Assembly (NCBI GenBank): GCA_938092005.1
Contig: CALKOU010000003.1
Coordinates: 83,368-147,367, forward strand
Source: an uncultured Flavobacteriaceae bacterium
GTDB taxonomy: Bacteria; Bacteroidota; Bacteroidia; Flavobacteriales; Flavobacteriaceae
Length of the DNA stretch: 64,000 bases
Reading direction: 5' to 3'
The position numbers were made by a program, and so were the translations under genes. Shown here piece after piece: positions 10,668 to 20,137 of this stretch (position 1 is the first letter of the stretch; every line of letters starts with the position of its first letter). Under the pieces are notes generated by a model, which was not told where the DNA came from, did not search any database, and saw only the letters and a program-made list of their open reading frames with translations.

Positions 10668-11141
10668 ATGAAAATTCAAGTGGTCTGTGTGGGCAAAACC
10701 CATCACAGTGCGTTGCGTAATTGGTTACCAGAATATACAAAGCGTCTGTCGCATTATGTCTCGTTTGAATGGCTTGAACTCCCAGAACTTAAAAACACCA
10801 AAAAATTAAGTGAATCCCAGCAAAAAACAGAAGAAGGCAAGCGAATACTCCAGACCATTGCACGAGGTGATATTGTAGTACTTTTCGACGAAAAAGGAAC
10901 AAATCATACCTCTAAAAGTTTTGCGCAGTTTCTTCAAAAAAAAATGAATGCAGGTACCAAAAAATTGACTTTCATCATTGGTGGTCCGTACGGTTTTTCC
11001 GAAGAAGTGTACCAAAGAGCACAAGGAAAAATAGCATTATCATCCATGACGTTCTCACACCAAATGGTACGTATTTTTGTTGCTGAGCAACTTTACAGAG
11101 CCTTTAGTATTTTACACAATCAACCCTATCATCACGAATGA
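10668..11141 (+). CDS. rlmH: 23S rRNA (pseudouridine-1915-N3)-methyltransferase
   Basis: 157 aa; FIIGGPYGFSEEVYQRA, SHQMVRIFVAEQLYRAFSILHNQPYHHE. Confidence 0.95.
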   Translation: MKIQVVCVGKTHHSALRNWLPEYTKRLSHYVSFEWLELPELKNTKKLSESQQKTEEGKRILQTIARGDIVVLFDEKGTNHTSKSFAQFLQKKMNAGTKKLTFIIGGPYGFSEEVYQRAQGKIALSSMTFSHQMVRIFVAEQLYRAFSILHNQPYHHE

Positions 11142-11716
11142 AAGAACTCATATTTGCTACACATAACCAAAATAAAGTCGACGAGATAAAAATGATTTTT
11201 AAAGAATATGGAATCAAAAGTTTGGCTGAAATTGATTACCGTGAAGAAATTGATGAAACAGCGCAAACCCTCGAAGGAAATGCATTACTAAAGGCAAATT
11301 ACATTTTTGAAGTGTATAAAACCCCTGTTTTTGCAGATGATAGCGGCTTGGAAGTTGAAGCCTTAGACGGGGCTCCTGGCGTATATTCGGCACGCTATGC
11401 AGGTGAGCCTAAAAACCACGAAAAAAATAACGCAAAGCTATTATCAGCGTTGCAGAACGAAACAAATAGAAAAGCACAATTTAGAACGGTCATTGCTTAC
11501 ATAACAAAAAACACGCAGTTATGTTTTGAAGGTGTCGTAACAGGAACCATAGCAACCGAAATACGTGGCAAAGGCGGCTTTGGATATGACCCCTTATTTA
11601 TTCCTGACGGATATACCAAGACCTTCGGCGAACTACCACGTGAAGTCAAGTTAGCGTGTAGTCATCGGAGTAACGCAATGGCTAAGCTATATACACATCT
11701 AAAATCCCTAACATAA
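11138..11716 (+). CDS. rdgB: Non-canonical purine NTP diphosphatase (RdgB/HAM1)
   Basis: 192 aa; FATHNQNKVDEI, FADDSGLEVEALDGAPGVYSARYAG, GGFGYDPLF. Confidence 0.95.
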   Translation: MKELIFATHNQNKVDEIKMIFKEYGIKSLAEIDYREEIDETAQTLEGNALLKANYIFEVYKTPVFADDSGLEVEALDGAPGVYSARYAGEPKNHEKNNAKLLSALQNETNRKAQFRTVIAYITKNTQLCFEGVVTGTIATEIRGKGGFGYDPLFIPDGYTKTFGELPREVKLACSHRSNAMAKLYTHLKSLT

Positions 11717-11777
11717 TGTTAATTTTAGATAAAAATATTGCAGACCAACGCGGAATACATTTAGTTTGTATCTATAT

Positions 11778-12533
11778 ATGACAAAACTTTTTACGCATTT
11801 CTTTTTTCTGTGTATTTGCTGTTCCATAACATTTGGACAGGAAGTGATTGGTATTGTTGAAAATGAAGCTGATCAAAAACCAATAGCAACCGTTCATATC
11901 ATCAACCTGAACAAGGTTACCATGTCTATCACTGACAAAGAAGGAAAGTTTGTGATTGATGCAGAGGTTAACGACACCCTTTACTTTTCGTATTTAGGAT
12001 ATAAACCCATAAAGGTTAGGGTTTCTAATGACTTGGTGAAGTACCCCAACACACGCTTCCAGCTTACTGAGCTTGCACTAGCGTTAGAAGAAGTTGTTGT
12101 TCGTCCTTATCAACTTACAGGTTACCTTGACATTGATGCGCGGAATGTTCCCATCAATAGAACCCGGAGATACAGCATTCCAGGACTTCCTTCAGGAGGC
12201 TATGAAGGAGGAAACAGAACGCCATTGGGCGAAATTCGAATTCTGCAAGCCATTTCGAATCCTGCCGATTTTCTTTACAACATCTTTGGAAAAAAACCCA
12301 GGCAACTCCGTAAACTCAAGATGGTCAGAGGCAACAACGAGCTTCGAGACCTATTGGCAGTTAAATATGATCGAAAAACATTGGAAGAACTTCTGCAGCT
12401 TGAACGTATTGACATAGATGAAATACTACGGAAGTGTAATTTCTCTGACAGTTTTATCAAAGGAGCAAACGATTTACAGATATTGGAGGCTATTAGTAGT
12501 TGCTATGAAGAATACAAAGTTCTTAATCGATAA
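11778..12533 (+). CDS. Carboxypeptidase-like regulatory domain-containing exported protein
   Basis: Signal peptide; N-terminal CarboxypepD_reg-like domain (GIVENEADQKPIATVHIINLNK...DTLYFSYLGYKP). The track start at 11766 is TTG; ATG at 11778 preferred. Confidence 0.7.
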   Translation: MTKLFTHFFFLCICCSITFGQEVIGIVENEADQKPIATVHIINLNKVTMSITDKEGKFVIDAEVNDTLYFSYLGYKPIKVRVSNDLVKYPNTRFQLTELALALEEVVVRPYQLTGYLDIDARNVPINRTRRYSIPGLPSGGYEGGNRTPLGEIRILQAISNPADFLYNIFGKKPRQLRKLKMVRGNNELRDLLAVKYDRKTLEELLQLERIDIDEILRKCNFSDSFIKGANDLQILEAISSCYEEYKVLNR

Positions 12534-12570
12534 AAAAGGTAAATTCTATACCTTTGCATTTTGATACACT

Positions 12571-13914
12571 ATGCTACTAAATAAACTAAGTGCAATTTCA
12601 CCCGTTGACGGTCGTTACCGCCCAAAAACAAAAGCGTTAAGCCCTTTTTTTTCTGAATTTGGATTGATTCAATATCGCGTTCGCATTGAAGTTGAATACT
12701 TTATTGCGCTTTGTGAGCTTCCACTACCTGAATTAAAGGACTTCCCTAGCTCTGCAATTGAAGAATTACGCAGTGTATACCGTCATTTTAGTTTGGATCA
12801 AGCGCAAGCCATAAAAGACATTGAGAAGGTAACAAACCACGATGTAAAGGCAGTTGAATATTTCCTGAAACAAATTTTTGATGATTTGAGTCTGGGCAAA
12901 TACAAGGAATTCATTCATTTCGGCTTGACATCACAAGACATCAATAATACGGCCATACCGTTATCGGTCAAAGAAGCCTTTGAACGTGAATACCAACCAA
13001 AATTGCAAGAAGTACTTTCGGCTCTTGACAGCTTGATTGACCAGTGTAAAGGAGTGTCTATGCTAGCCAGAACCCATGGCCAACCTGCTTCACCAACCCG
13101 TTTGGACAAAGAATTAAACGTTTTTAAAGTACGTGTCAATGAACAATTATTGTTGCTTAAACAAATCCCCATGGCTGCTAAATTTGGCGGTGCTACAGGT
13201 AATTTTAATGCACACCATGTTGCCTACCCAAGCATTGACTGGAAAGCGTTTGGTAAGGCATTTGTAGAAAACACGTTGGGGCTACATCACTCATTTCCAA
13301 CAACACAAATTGAGCACTACGATCACTATGCTGCGCTATGTGACGCGCAAAAGCGCATCAATACCATTTTAATTGATTTTGCACGAGATATATGGACCTA
13401 TATTTCGATGGATTATTTCAAGCAACAGATTAAAGAAGGCGAAGTAGGTTCCTCTGCGATGCCACACAAAGTAAACCCTATCGACTTTGAAAATGCAGAA
13501 GGGAATCTTGGTATTGCAAATGCACTGCTATCACATTTGGCAGAAAAACTACCCATTTCAAGACTGCAACGGGATTTAACAGACAGTACTGTATTGCGCA
13601 ACGCGGGTATTCCAATGGCGCATATGCTTATCAGTTTTGCATCACTAGTAAAAGGAACTGGGAAATTAGTGGTCAATAAAGAAAAAATCCAAGCAGATTT
13701 GGACAACAACTGGGCGGTACTTGCAGAAGCCATTCAAACCATCTTAAGACGAGAAGGCTACCCAAAACCCTATGAAGCCCTTAAAGCATTAACACGAACC
13801 AATAGCGTTATTGACGAAACAGCCATTCGCGAATTTGTAAATACACTTGATGTGTCACCAACTGTAAAGGAAGTGTTGTTATCGCTTAGACCAGAGAACT
13901 ACACTGGGATTTAG
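12571..13914 (+). CDS. purB: Adenylosuccinate lyase
   Basis: 447 aa; ISPVDGRYRPKTKALSPFFSE, signature GSSAMPHKVNPIDFENAEGN. Confidence 0.97.
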   Translation: MLLNKLSAISPVDGRYRPKTKALSPFFSEFGLIQYRVRIEVEYFIALCELPLPELKDFPSSAIEELRSVYRHFSLDQAQAIKDIEKVTNHDVKAVEYFLKQIFDDLSLGKYKEFIHFGLTSQDINNTAIPLSVKEAFEREYQPKLQEVLSALDSLIDQCKGVSMLARTHGQPASPTRLDKELNVFKVRVNEQLLLLKQIPMAAKFGGATGNFNAHHVAYPSIDWKAFGKAFVENTLGLHHSFPTTQIEHYDHYAALCDAQKRINTILIDFARDIWTYISMDYFKQQIKEGEVGSSAMPHKVNPIDFENAEGNLGIANALLSHLAEKLPISRLQRDLTDSTVLRNAGIPMAHMLISFASLVKGTGKLVVNKEKIQADLDNNWAVLAEAIQTILRREGYPKPYEALKALTRTNSVIDETAIREFVNTLDVSPTVKEVLLSLRPENYTGI

Positions 13915-14435
13915 AGCAAGTTTCCAATAGCTTCTGCGGCATGCTCCAAAGCGCCTTCACGCTTGAGAACATTAGCGAGCAACATGGCTTTTTCTACTTG
14001 CATTTTTCTTCCTATTAGCCTTGCAACCATAAAACCCTCATCTGAAGCTGAACCAAAAAATACAATTTCATTGGGGTGCTCAACACTACCCGTAAGCACC
14101 AGTTTACCCGAATATTGCCGATCATTCATGACCATTAAGGGTTCAAAGTTTTTACCATCAATTATGGAACGTACCGTTTTCATTTCTTCCGGCAACTTAT
14201 CGGCGTTAGCCGTTGTTTTGCGAAACATCAATACATTTAGTTTCTGAAAAGAATCCAAAGCATCTTGCTCTTCTTCTGTTAGGGTGTTTTTGCCAATTCC
14301 TAAAATAGAAGTGGGAATATCAACAACTAAAAAATCAGGATCTTCTGTTTTAGAAACATAATATTCTTGAATACTAGGGGTGCCCGAGCAGCCCACTAAA
14401 GCCAAAAAAACTGTAAAAATCAATAGCTGTTTCAT
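13911..14435 (-). CDS. DUF4252 domain-containing lipoprotein
   Basis: 174 aa; lipobox LVGCSG; DUF4252-like pattern. Confidence 0.7.
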   Translation of the reverse strand: MKQLLIFTVFLALVGCSGTPSIQEYYVSKTEDPDFLVVDIPTSILGIGKNTLTEEEQDALDSFQKLNVLMFRKTTANADKLPEEMKTVRSIIDGKNFEPLMVMNDRQYSGKLVLTGSVEHPNEIVFFGSASDEGFMVARLIGRKMQVEKAMLLANVLKREGALEHAAEAIGNLL

Positions 14436-14983
14436 TGTTTCTCGTTTAGTTTTCCCAATTGCTGACCGCCAGGAAGGTTCATTTGATTTACGAGCTTTGA
14501 GATTTGCGTCAAATCAATATCGCCACTCAAATAAAGCAAAACGGTTTCGGGCTTGCGATTACCAAGTTGCATTCCCTCAACATTTATATCGGTCACAAAC
14601 ATCAACAGTTCTTTGACCAAATCGTCGTTTTTTCGCGCCGATTTCACATAAAAATTGACGTTCGCTTCCTTATCACGTACGCGCATCAACTCTTCCATGT
14701 TAACGGACTTGATGTGTTTATCTACCCAACCTTGAATATCTTCTGAAATAGCATAATTTTCGGTGGTGATTACCTTAAAGGTTTCTATTTCCTGGACAAG
14801 TTTAATAAACTGATCCGCTTCTGGGTCGTTTGTTTCAATACTTAACTTAGCCAACATTTGAAACATTTTTGGGCTTATTGAGAAGTAGCTAACGCTATCG
14901 TCGTATTCGTATTTTTCAAAAACGTCTTGACCCCAGCTAAACGAAGCGGTAATAAGGATTAGTAAAATAATATTCTTTTTCAT
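14432..14983 (-). CDS. DUF4252 domain-containing exported protein
   Basis: 183 aa; signal peptide; second DUF4252-like gene in tandem. Confidence 0.7.
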   Translation of the reverse strand: MKKNIILLILITASFSWGQDVFEKYEYDDSVSYFSISPKMFQMLAKLSIETNDPEADQFIKLVQEIETFKVITTENYAISEDIQGWVDKHIKSVNMEELMRVRDKEANVNFYVKSARKNDDLVKELLMFVTDINVEGMQLGNRKPETVLLYLSGDIDLTQISKLVNQMNLPGGQQLGKLNEKQ

Positions 14984-14984
14984 G

Positions 14985-15416
14985 TTATTTTGTCTTTATA
15001 AATTTAGTTGCTGTTTCATTAAATGTTTCCATATACGCCATGCCCTCTTTTCCTTTATTTAATTTTTCGGAAACGAGATACATATTTGCTTTAAACTCTT
15101 CAAAAACGAGTTCTTCAGCGGTAAGTTGCTGTGGCTGTGAATTGTTTTGTTGTGTAGCAATAACACTCACAACAGCTATAGCAGCCACTGCCACCGCATT
15201 ACGCCAATAGTTTTTAGATGGTTTTACAGGAACCGCAACACCCGAAAAGGTTTCGTTACGCTCTTGTGCAATAGCCGTAAAATACGGAACATAATGCGCC
15301 AAAGAAGCATCAACATCAGCCTGTGTGAAATACAAAAACAAGACTTGTTCTTGCTCAAGTGTTGCTGTTCCGTCAACGTATGCGTCAACGTGTTTATGAA
15401 CCTGTTTCAATTCCAT
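14985..15416 (-). CDS. Putative anti-sigma factor-like / hypothetical membrane protein
   Basis: Internal start MELKQVHKHVDAYVDGTATLEQE preferred over track start 15542; single TM (NYWRNAVAVAAIAVVSVIATQQ); immediately downstream of an ECF sigma factor. Confidence 0.6.
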   Translation of the reverse strand: MELKQVHKHVDAYVDGTATLEQEQVLFLYFTQADVDASLAHYVPYFTAIAQERNETFSGVAVPVKPSKNYWRNAVAVAAIAVVSVIATQQNNSQPQQLTAEELVFEEFKANMYLVSEKLNKGKEGMAYMETFNETATKFIKTK

Positions 15417-15912
15417 GTTGATGTGCTTTAATGAGTTGTTCTTTAATTTTTTTTCGAGCCCGTGAGAGTGCAACGCGAACCGCCCCTTCTGAAAGCTCGG
15501 TAATTTCAGCAATGACATCAAATTCATATTGCTCAATATCACGGAGCTGTAAAATGAGTTGTTGTTGTGAGGGTAATGATTTCATAAAATCCATAACCAT
15601 CGATACACTATCGCGAGCGTTTAGCTGTTTATCTAATGAATTTGTAGCGCTATCATGCTTGTAATGTACCAAGCGTAGTTGCGCTGCTTGCTTCGACTTC
15701 AACCTATCCAAACAATAGTTTTTGGTCATGGTCATGGCATACCCTTCAATATTCGATAATGTTGCAATATGTGTCATGTTTGCCCACAATTTTGTTACGA
15801 CTTCTTGGACTGCATCTTCAGCTTCTTCTTTTGAAATTAACAATCTTTTTGCCAATCGGAACATGCTGTCTTGAACAGTCATAATACGATCTAAAAAAGT
15901 TTGTTCGTTCAT
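15394..15912 (-). CDS. RNA polymerase sigma factor, sigma-70 (ECF) family
   Basis: 172 aa; region 2 (LAKRLLISKEEAEDAVQEVVTKLW) and region 4 (LSEGAVRVALSRARKKIKEQL). Confidence 0.92.
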   Translation of the reverse strand: MNEQTFLDRIMTVQDSMFRLAKRLLISKEEAEDAVQEVVTKLWANMTHIATLSNIEGYAMTMTKNYCLDRLKSKQAAQLRLVHYKHDSATNSLDKQLNARDSVSMVMDFMKSLPSQQQLILQLRDIEQYEFDVIAEITELSEGAVRVALSRARKKIKEQLIKAHQHGIETGS

Positions 15913-16028
15913 CAGTTTGATTCAAGATTAATTGGGTGTTTTTTCACTTAACGACTGTACACCAACCTTGTTACAAAGTTAGGACTCATTTATTTTAGTA
16001 CATTAGCTAAGCCTTTAATTTCAAACCT

Positions 16029-17402
16029 ATGAAAAAATTCATTCCTCTTTTTATTATACTACTGGTTTTTAGCTGTAAAGACGACTTGGATGATGCCGTT
16101 ATTGTCAATACCACTGAAAATTTAGAAGTCGAAGATTTCATCTATAAGGTTATGAACTATTGGTACTTGTGGCAAGAAGACGTCCCAAATTTGGCTGATA
16201 ATAAATTCACAAACGACAAAGACTACACCGCATTTTTACAATCTTTTGATGGGCCTAAAGCACTATACAAAGGATTGCAGTTGTCAACTGATATATTTAG
16301 CTACATCACAGATGATTATGTTGCCTTCCAAGAAAGTCAAAAAGGAATAACACTGAGCAATGGAATGGTATTTGGTTTGGTTCGGCTTTCAGAAGGCAGT
16401 TCCGAAATCTTTGGTTACGTTCGTTATGTTTTGCCCAACTCCGACGCCAAAACAAAAGGCATTGAACGTGGCGATATATTCTCGCATGTAAACGGAACAA
16501 AACTAACATACACAAACTTTGGAAATTTGTTGTTCTCCAATGCCCCCAGCTACACCCTTGACTTAGCTAACTTTAACAACAACCAAATTACAACAACAGG
16601 AGAAAGCGTAACCCTAAGTAACTCTCAGCAAACCGAACAAAGCGTACACATCGCAAAAGTAATAGAGCAGGACGGCAAAAAGGTGGGATACCTGATGTAT
16701 AACAGCTTTATTGAACCACAGGAAGACAATTTAAAAGCAGCCTTTGCCGATTTTGTAACAGCGCAAATAGACGAGCTTGTGGTAGACTTACGCTACAACA
16801 GTGGGGGAAGAGTTTCCACTGCGCAACTTCTGGCTGGACTCATAGCGGGAGAGCACGCAGGAAATATTTTTGGCAAGTTAGTTTACAACGAAAAACGAAG
16901 TGCACAAAACAGCGAAATTACCATCACCGATGCTGATGTTCAACTGGGTTTGTCCCGAGTATTTTTTCTAACTACACAAAGTTCTGCTTCGGCTAGTGAA
17001 ATGATGGTTAACGGTCTCAAGCCCTATATGAACGTGATTCAAATTGGTGATAAAACTGCTGGAAAAGATGTAGGATCAAATCCATTTTTAGATTTCATTG
17101 ACAACAAAAACACCATAAACCCAAATCACACTTACCTCATCTTACCCATTACATTCAAATACTACAATAGCGAAAATGTTGGTGACTACTCCGATGGGTT
17201 AATTCCCAGTATTGAGCTTCCAGAAATCCTTTCAAATTTGGGAGCACTCGGCGATGTAGACGAACCGCTACTTAAACGTGCATTAGATTACATAAGCGGG
17301 AAACGCACCAGTAGCTCCATAAAGGCAATTAGCAGCAGCCCGACTCCGTTTTTGGAGCTCCAATTGAAGCCAGGCAGGGCTATTTATGTTCCTGAAAACT
17401 AA
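16029..17402 (+). CDS. S41 family peptidase (tail-specific protease-like lipoprotein)
   Basis: 457 aa; lipobox FSCKDD; PDZ-like region; VVDLRYNSGGRVSTAQLLAGL and SSASASEMMVNGLKPYM catalytic pattern. Confidence 0.9.
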   Translation: MKKFIPLFIILLVFSCKDDLDDAVIVNTTENLEVEDFIYKVMNYWYLWQEDVPNLADNKFTNDKDYTAFLQSFDGPKALYKGLQLSTDIFSYITDDYVAFQESQKGITLSNGMVFGLVRLSEGSSEIFGYVRYVLPNSDAKTKGIERGDIFSHVNGTKLTYTNFGNLLFSNAPSYTLDLANFNNNQITTTGESVTLSNSQQTEQSVHIAKVIEQDGKKVGYLMYNSFIEPQEDNLKAAFADFVTAQIDELVVDLRYNSGGRVSTAQLLAGLIAGEHAGNIFGKLVYNEKRSAQNSEITITDADVQLGLSRVFFLTTQSSASASEMMVNGLKPYMNVIQIGDKTAGKDVGSNPFLDFIDNKNTINPNHTYLILPITFKYYNSENVGDYSDGLIPSIELPEILSNLGALGDVDEPLLKRALDYISGKRTSSSIKAISSSPTPFLELQLKPGRAIYVPEN

Positions 17403-19243
17403 AACGTATAGCGCAAAGCAATATTCACGTTTCGTCCTAAGGTTGTGTACCCAAAAATTTCGGTATAATCAACATCAAAAAGATTGGTAATGGCCAAATT
17501 AGCCGTTGTATTACCAATAACGTTCGGAAATGCAACACGGAAATCTACTAAAGAATAGGCCTCTAGTTTTTCTTGCTCAAAGGATTGATTTAGGTCGTAT
17601 CGTGCGCCAATATATCGCCAATGAAGTCCCCATTGTGCTTTAGTCACTGCATACCGAAGACCTATATTTGCTGCGTGTTTCGGTAGCCTAAGAGGCGATT
17701 GCGCTACTTTTTCTGTAAACGTATAATTGGCATTTAGGTTCCAGTTTTTACGTTGCCAGTTTGTTTCTACCTCTACCCCACGAACTTTGTATAACACGGC
17801 GCTGTTACGATACTGTCCTGCAAAGTTAGGGAGTGAAACAAAATCGATAAAATTATCCTCCTCACGTTGAAAAGCAACGACCGTTATACGATCGCTTTCG
17901 GACACGTATTCAACACCTAATTCAAAGGTTTCATTTTCCTCGGGCGTAAGGTCATTATTACCATAAAGGGCACTAAACATTTTGTATTGTGAAGGGGCAA
18001 TAAAAGACGTTGCCCACGATCCAAATACTTTTAGATAAGCTGCAGCTTCTAAACTGTGTACATAAAACGGATTAACTATAAAGGTTGGATGCGCGCCAAA
18101 CTCGCTGTGTATTGTACTACGAGTACTTAACTGTAATGCATAGCCCTTGGGGTGCTGCCATTGTGTACTTACAAAAACCGCTACGTTATCATGCGTATAG
18201 GTTTCAGATGAAAAAGCATTCTTAAAATCAGAATCAATATCTTGGTAAAAAACACCACTCAACAGGGTTAATTCCTCCGATGCTCGGTAGCTCCATGTAA
18301 GTTCAGCCGTAAAAATATCTGCCGTATAGTCAGACGGGAATCCATCTGCATAAGAACGAGAGCTGTCCAACCAAGAAAGTTGCGCTTGAAGGCTGGAATT
18401 CCCTTTGGTATAGGCAGGCGCAAAACCAAAACGTTTTTGCTTGCTTAAAAATGAATAATCGGCATCTGCGAAACTTGGGAAGGTGCTGTCAAAATTACCA
18501 TAAAAGCGATCTTGATGAAAAAAAGCAGACCACGCCAATGGGCCGCTATACTGGCTTTTGGCACTAAACTGAATATTTTCTTTTTCAACAGCATCTGTTT
18601 CGGTTCCAATCACGGATGACATCCCGTCTGATGTGAAGCGCTGCACGGATGCACTCAATCCAATAGCTCCCACTTGTTGTTGCACCTCCACAAACTGCTT
18701 TTCCATATTGGATAGTTTGCCTAGTTTTTGGTCTTGTATGTTTTGTGTACCCCATTCTTGAGCTACGGTAAGTTTTGTTTTAGCAGTTGAGGCTTTTTTA
18801 GTTGTGATATCAATTACAGCCGTTGCTGCACCACTACCATACAAGCTGCTGGATGCACCCTTTACAATTTCAATGGATTCAATTTGCTCGAGAGCAAGCA
18901 AACGCAAATCAAAATCCGATTCGATTTGAGAGGGGTCACTTACCACCACACCATCAATGCGTACTAGCACTTGCCGGTTGTTTCCGCCACGAATAAAATA
19001 CGACAAATTTTGCCCGGGATGCTGTTGAGCACCTGATATATATATTCCGGCGTATTGATTCAGAATTTGTGCAAGGGAAAGCCCTTTGTTTTGTGCTATT
19101 TCTTTAGCACTAATTTGTACAACAGCTTTACCGCTGTTTTTTCTTGGTTTCGAAATTCGAGAATCCGAAACAATTACTTCGTCCAATTGCTCTTGCGCAT
19201 GAACGGTACCTATACATAGCATGACTGCTATAACATATCGCAT
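17399..19243 (-). CDS. TonB-dependent receptor, BtuB-like (predicted cobalamin uptake)
   Basis: 614 aa; plug domain (EIAQNKGLSLAQILNQYAGIYISGAQQHPGQNLSYFIRGGNNRQVLVRIDGV); C-terminal beta-barrel; cobalamin riboswitch upstream. Confidence 0.9.
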   Translation of the reverse strand: MRYVIAVMLCIGTVHAQEQLDEVIVSDSRISKPRKNSGKAVVQISAKEIAQNKGLSLAQILNQYAGIYISGAQQHPGQNLSYFIRGGNNRQVLVRIDGVVVSDPSQIESDFDLRLLALEQIESIEIVKGASSSLYGSGAATAVIDITTKKASTAKTKLTVAQEWGTQNIQDQKLGKLSNMEKQFVEVQQQVGAIGLSASVQRFTSDGMSSVIGTETDAVEKENIQFSAKSQYSGPLAWSAFFHQDRFYGNFDSTFPSFADADYSFLSKQKRFGFAPAYTKGNSSLQAQLSWLDSSRSYADGFPSDYTADIFTAELTWSYRASEELTLLSGVFYQDIDSDFKNAFSSETYTHDNVAVFVSTQWQHPKGYALQLSTRSTIHSEFGAHPTFIVNPFYVHSLEAAAYLKVFGSWATSFIAPSQYKMFSALYGNNDLTPEENETFELGVEYVSESDRITVVAFQREEDNFIDFVSLPNFAGQYRNSAVLYKVRGVEVETNWQRKNWNLNANYTFTEKVAQSPLRLPKHAANIGLRYAVTKAQWGLHWRYIGARYDLNQSFEQEKLEAYSLVDFRVAFPNVIGNTTANLAITNLFDVDYTEIFGYTTLGRNVNIALRYTF

Positions 19244-19299
19244 GATTTAGTTGTTAAAAAATGAACTGGTGCTGCTTATCCCGAGCAGTTACAGCATGA

Positions 19300-19470
19300 A
19301 TCATCTAGGCAGGTCTCCTGACTTGTGCTGTTCAATATGCCTTCCCATCGGCCTAAGGCAGACAGTGGTCTAAAGTTATTGAACGCAATAGCACTTACAG
19401 TTGCGGGAACAGTAAAGGCCTTACACCTTTTTCCCTTTTCATCTTCGCATACGGAAGAACCTAAAAGCTA
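19300..19470 (-). promoter_or_regulatory. Cobalamin (AdoCbl) riboswitch upstream of the TonB receptor
   Basis: Minus strand reads GAAAAGGGAAAAAGGTGTAAGGCC...CTGTTCCCGCAACTGTAAGTGCT...GCCGATGGGAAGGC...AAGTCAGGAGACCTGCCT (B12 box). Boundaries approximate. Confidence 0.93.
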
Positions 19471-19547
19471 TTTCAAATGTAGGTGTTAATAAAATAAACG
19501 ACGACTAAAAACGAAAAAAATGTACCTTTGTATAAGAACTTAATACT

Positions 19548-20033
19548 ATGGCATTTAGCAAAAAAGAAACCGTCCTACTAAGCTTTGTAGTTGTTGCTGT
19601 CTTGATAAGATTGCTTCCGCACCCACCAAATGTGGCACCCATTACGGCCGTAGCGCTTTTTGCAGGTACGCATTTTAGCAAAAAGCATTGGGCACTTTTG
19701 CTACCGCTGCTAGCCATGTTTTTTACCGATTTGTTTCTTGGGTTTTCGATGATTACTCCTATTGTTTATTTGGCTTTTATAGGAGTTACAGCCTTAGGTT
19801 TTGTTATGAAAAAGATGAATATAGGAGCTGTATTGTTGAGTAGCCTGCTCTTTTTTGTAGTAACCAATTTAGGTGTTTGGTTTTTACACTACCCGCTTAC
19901 CCCCGAAGGTTTTACCAGCTGTTTTACACTTGCCATTCCATTTTTTGGATACTCCATTATAGGGGATTTGTTCTTTAGTGCGGCCTTACTCTTTGGCTAC
20001 CGCTTTGCAGCAAAACGCTTGCAACTGGCTTAA
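19548..20033 (+). CDS. DUF6580-type integral membrane protein (putative ECF-like S component)
   Basis: 161 aa, about 5-6 TM helices; RLLPHPPNVAPITAVALFAG...PLLAMFFTDLFLGF; divergent from B12 riboswitch/receptor. Confidence 0.7.
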   Translation: MAFSKKETVLLSFVVVAVLIRLLPHPPNVAPITAVALFAGTHFSKKHWALLLPLLAMFFTDLFLGFSMITPIVYLAFIGVTALGFVMKKMNIGAVLLSSLLFFVVTNLGVWFLHYPLTPEGFTSCFTLAIPFFGYSIIGDLFFSAALLFGYRFAAKRLQLA

Positions 20034-20076
20034 AATATTTTCACACGTTACCCCTACAGTACTAAAAAGTGTGTTT

Positions 20077-20106
20077 TTGTTTAAGTAGTTATTTTTTATA
20101 CATTTG
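20077..20106 (+). promoter_or_regulatory. Bacteroidetes-type sigma-A promoter for the T9SS small secreted protein
   Basis: TTG (20077-20079) - N19 - TACATTTG (20099-20106), matching TTG-N17-19-TAnnTTTG; ATG at 20138. Confidence 0.6.
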
Positions 20107-20137
20107 GGATACCCTTAATTTAAAAACTTAACAGCTT

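Noticed and set aside
15394-15542. Long version of the ORF downstream of the sigma factor (start 15542)
   Set aside because: The first 42 codons are the out-of-frame sigma region 4 sequence; ATG at 15416 is the sensible start.
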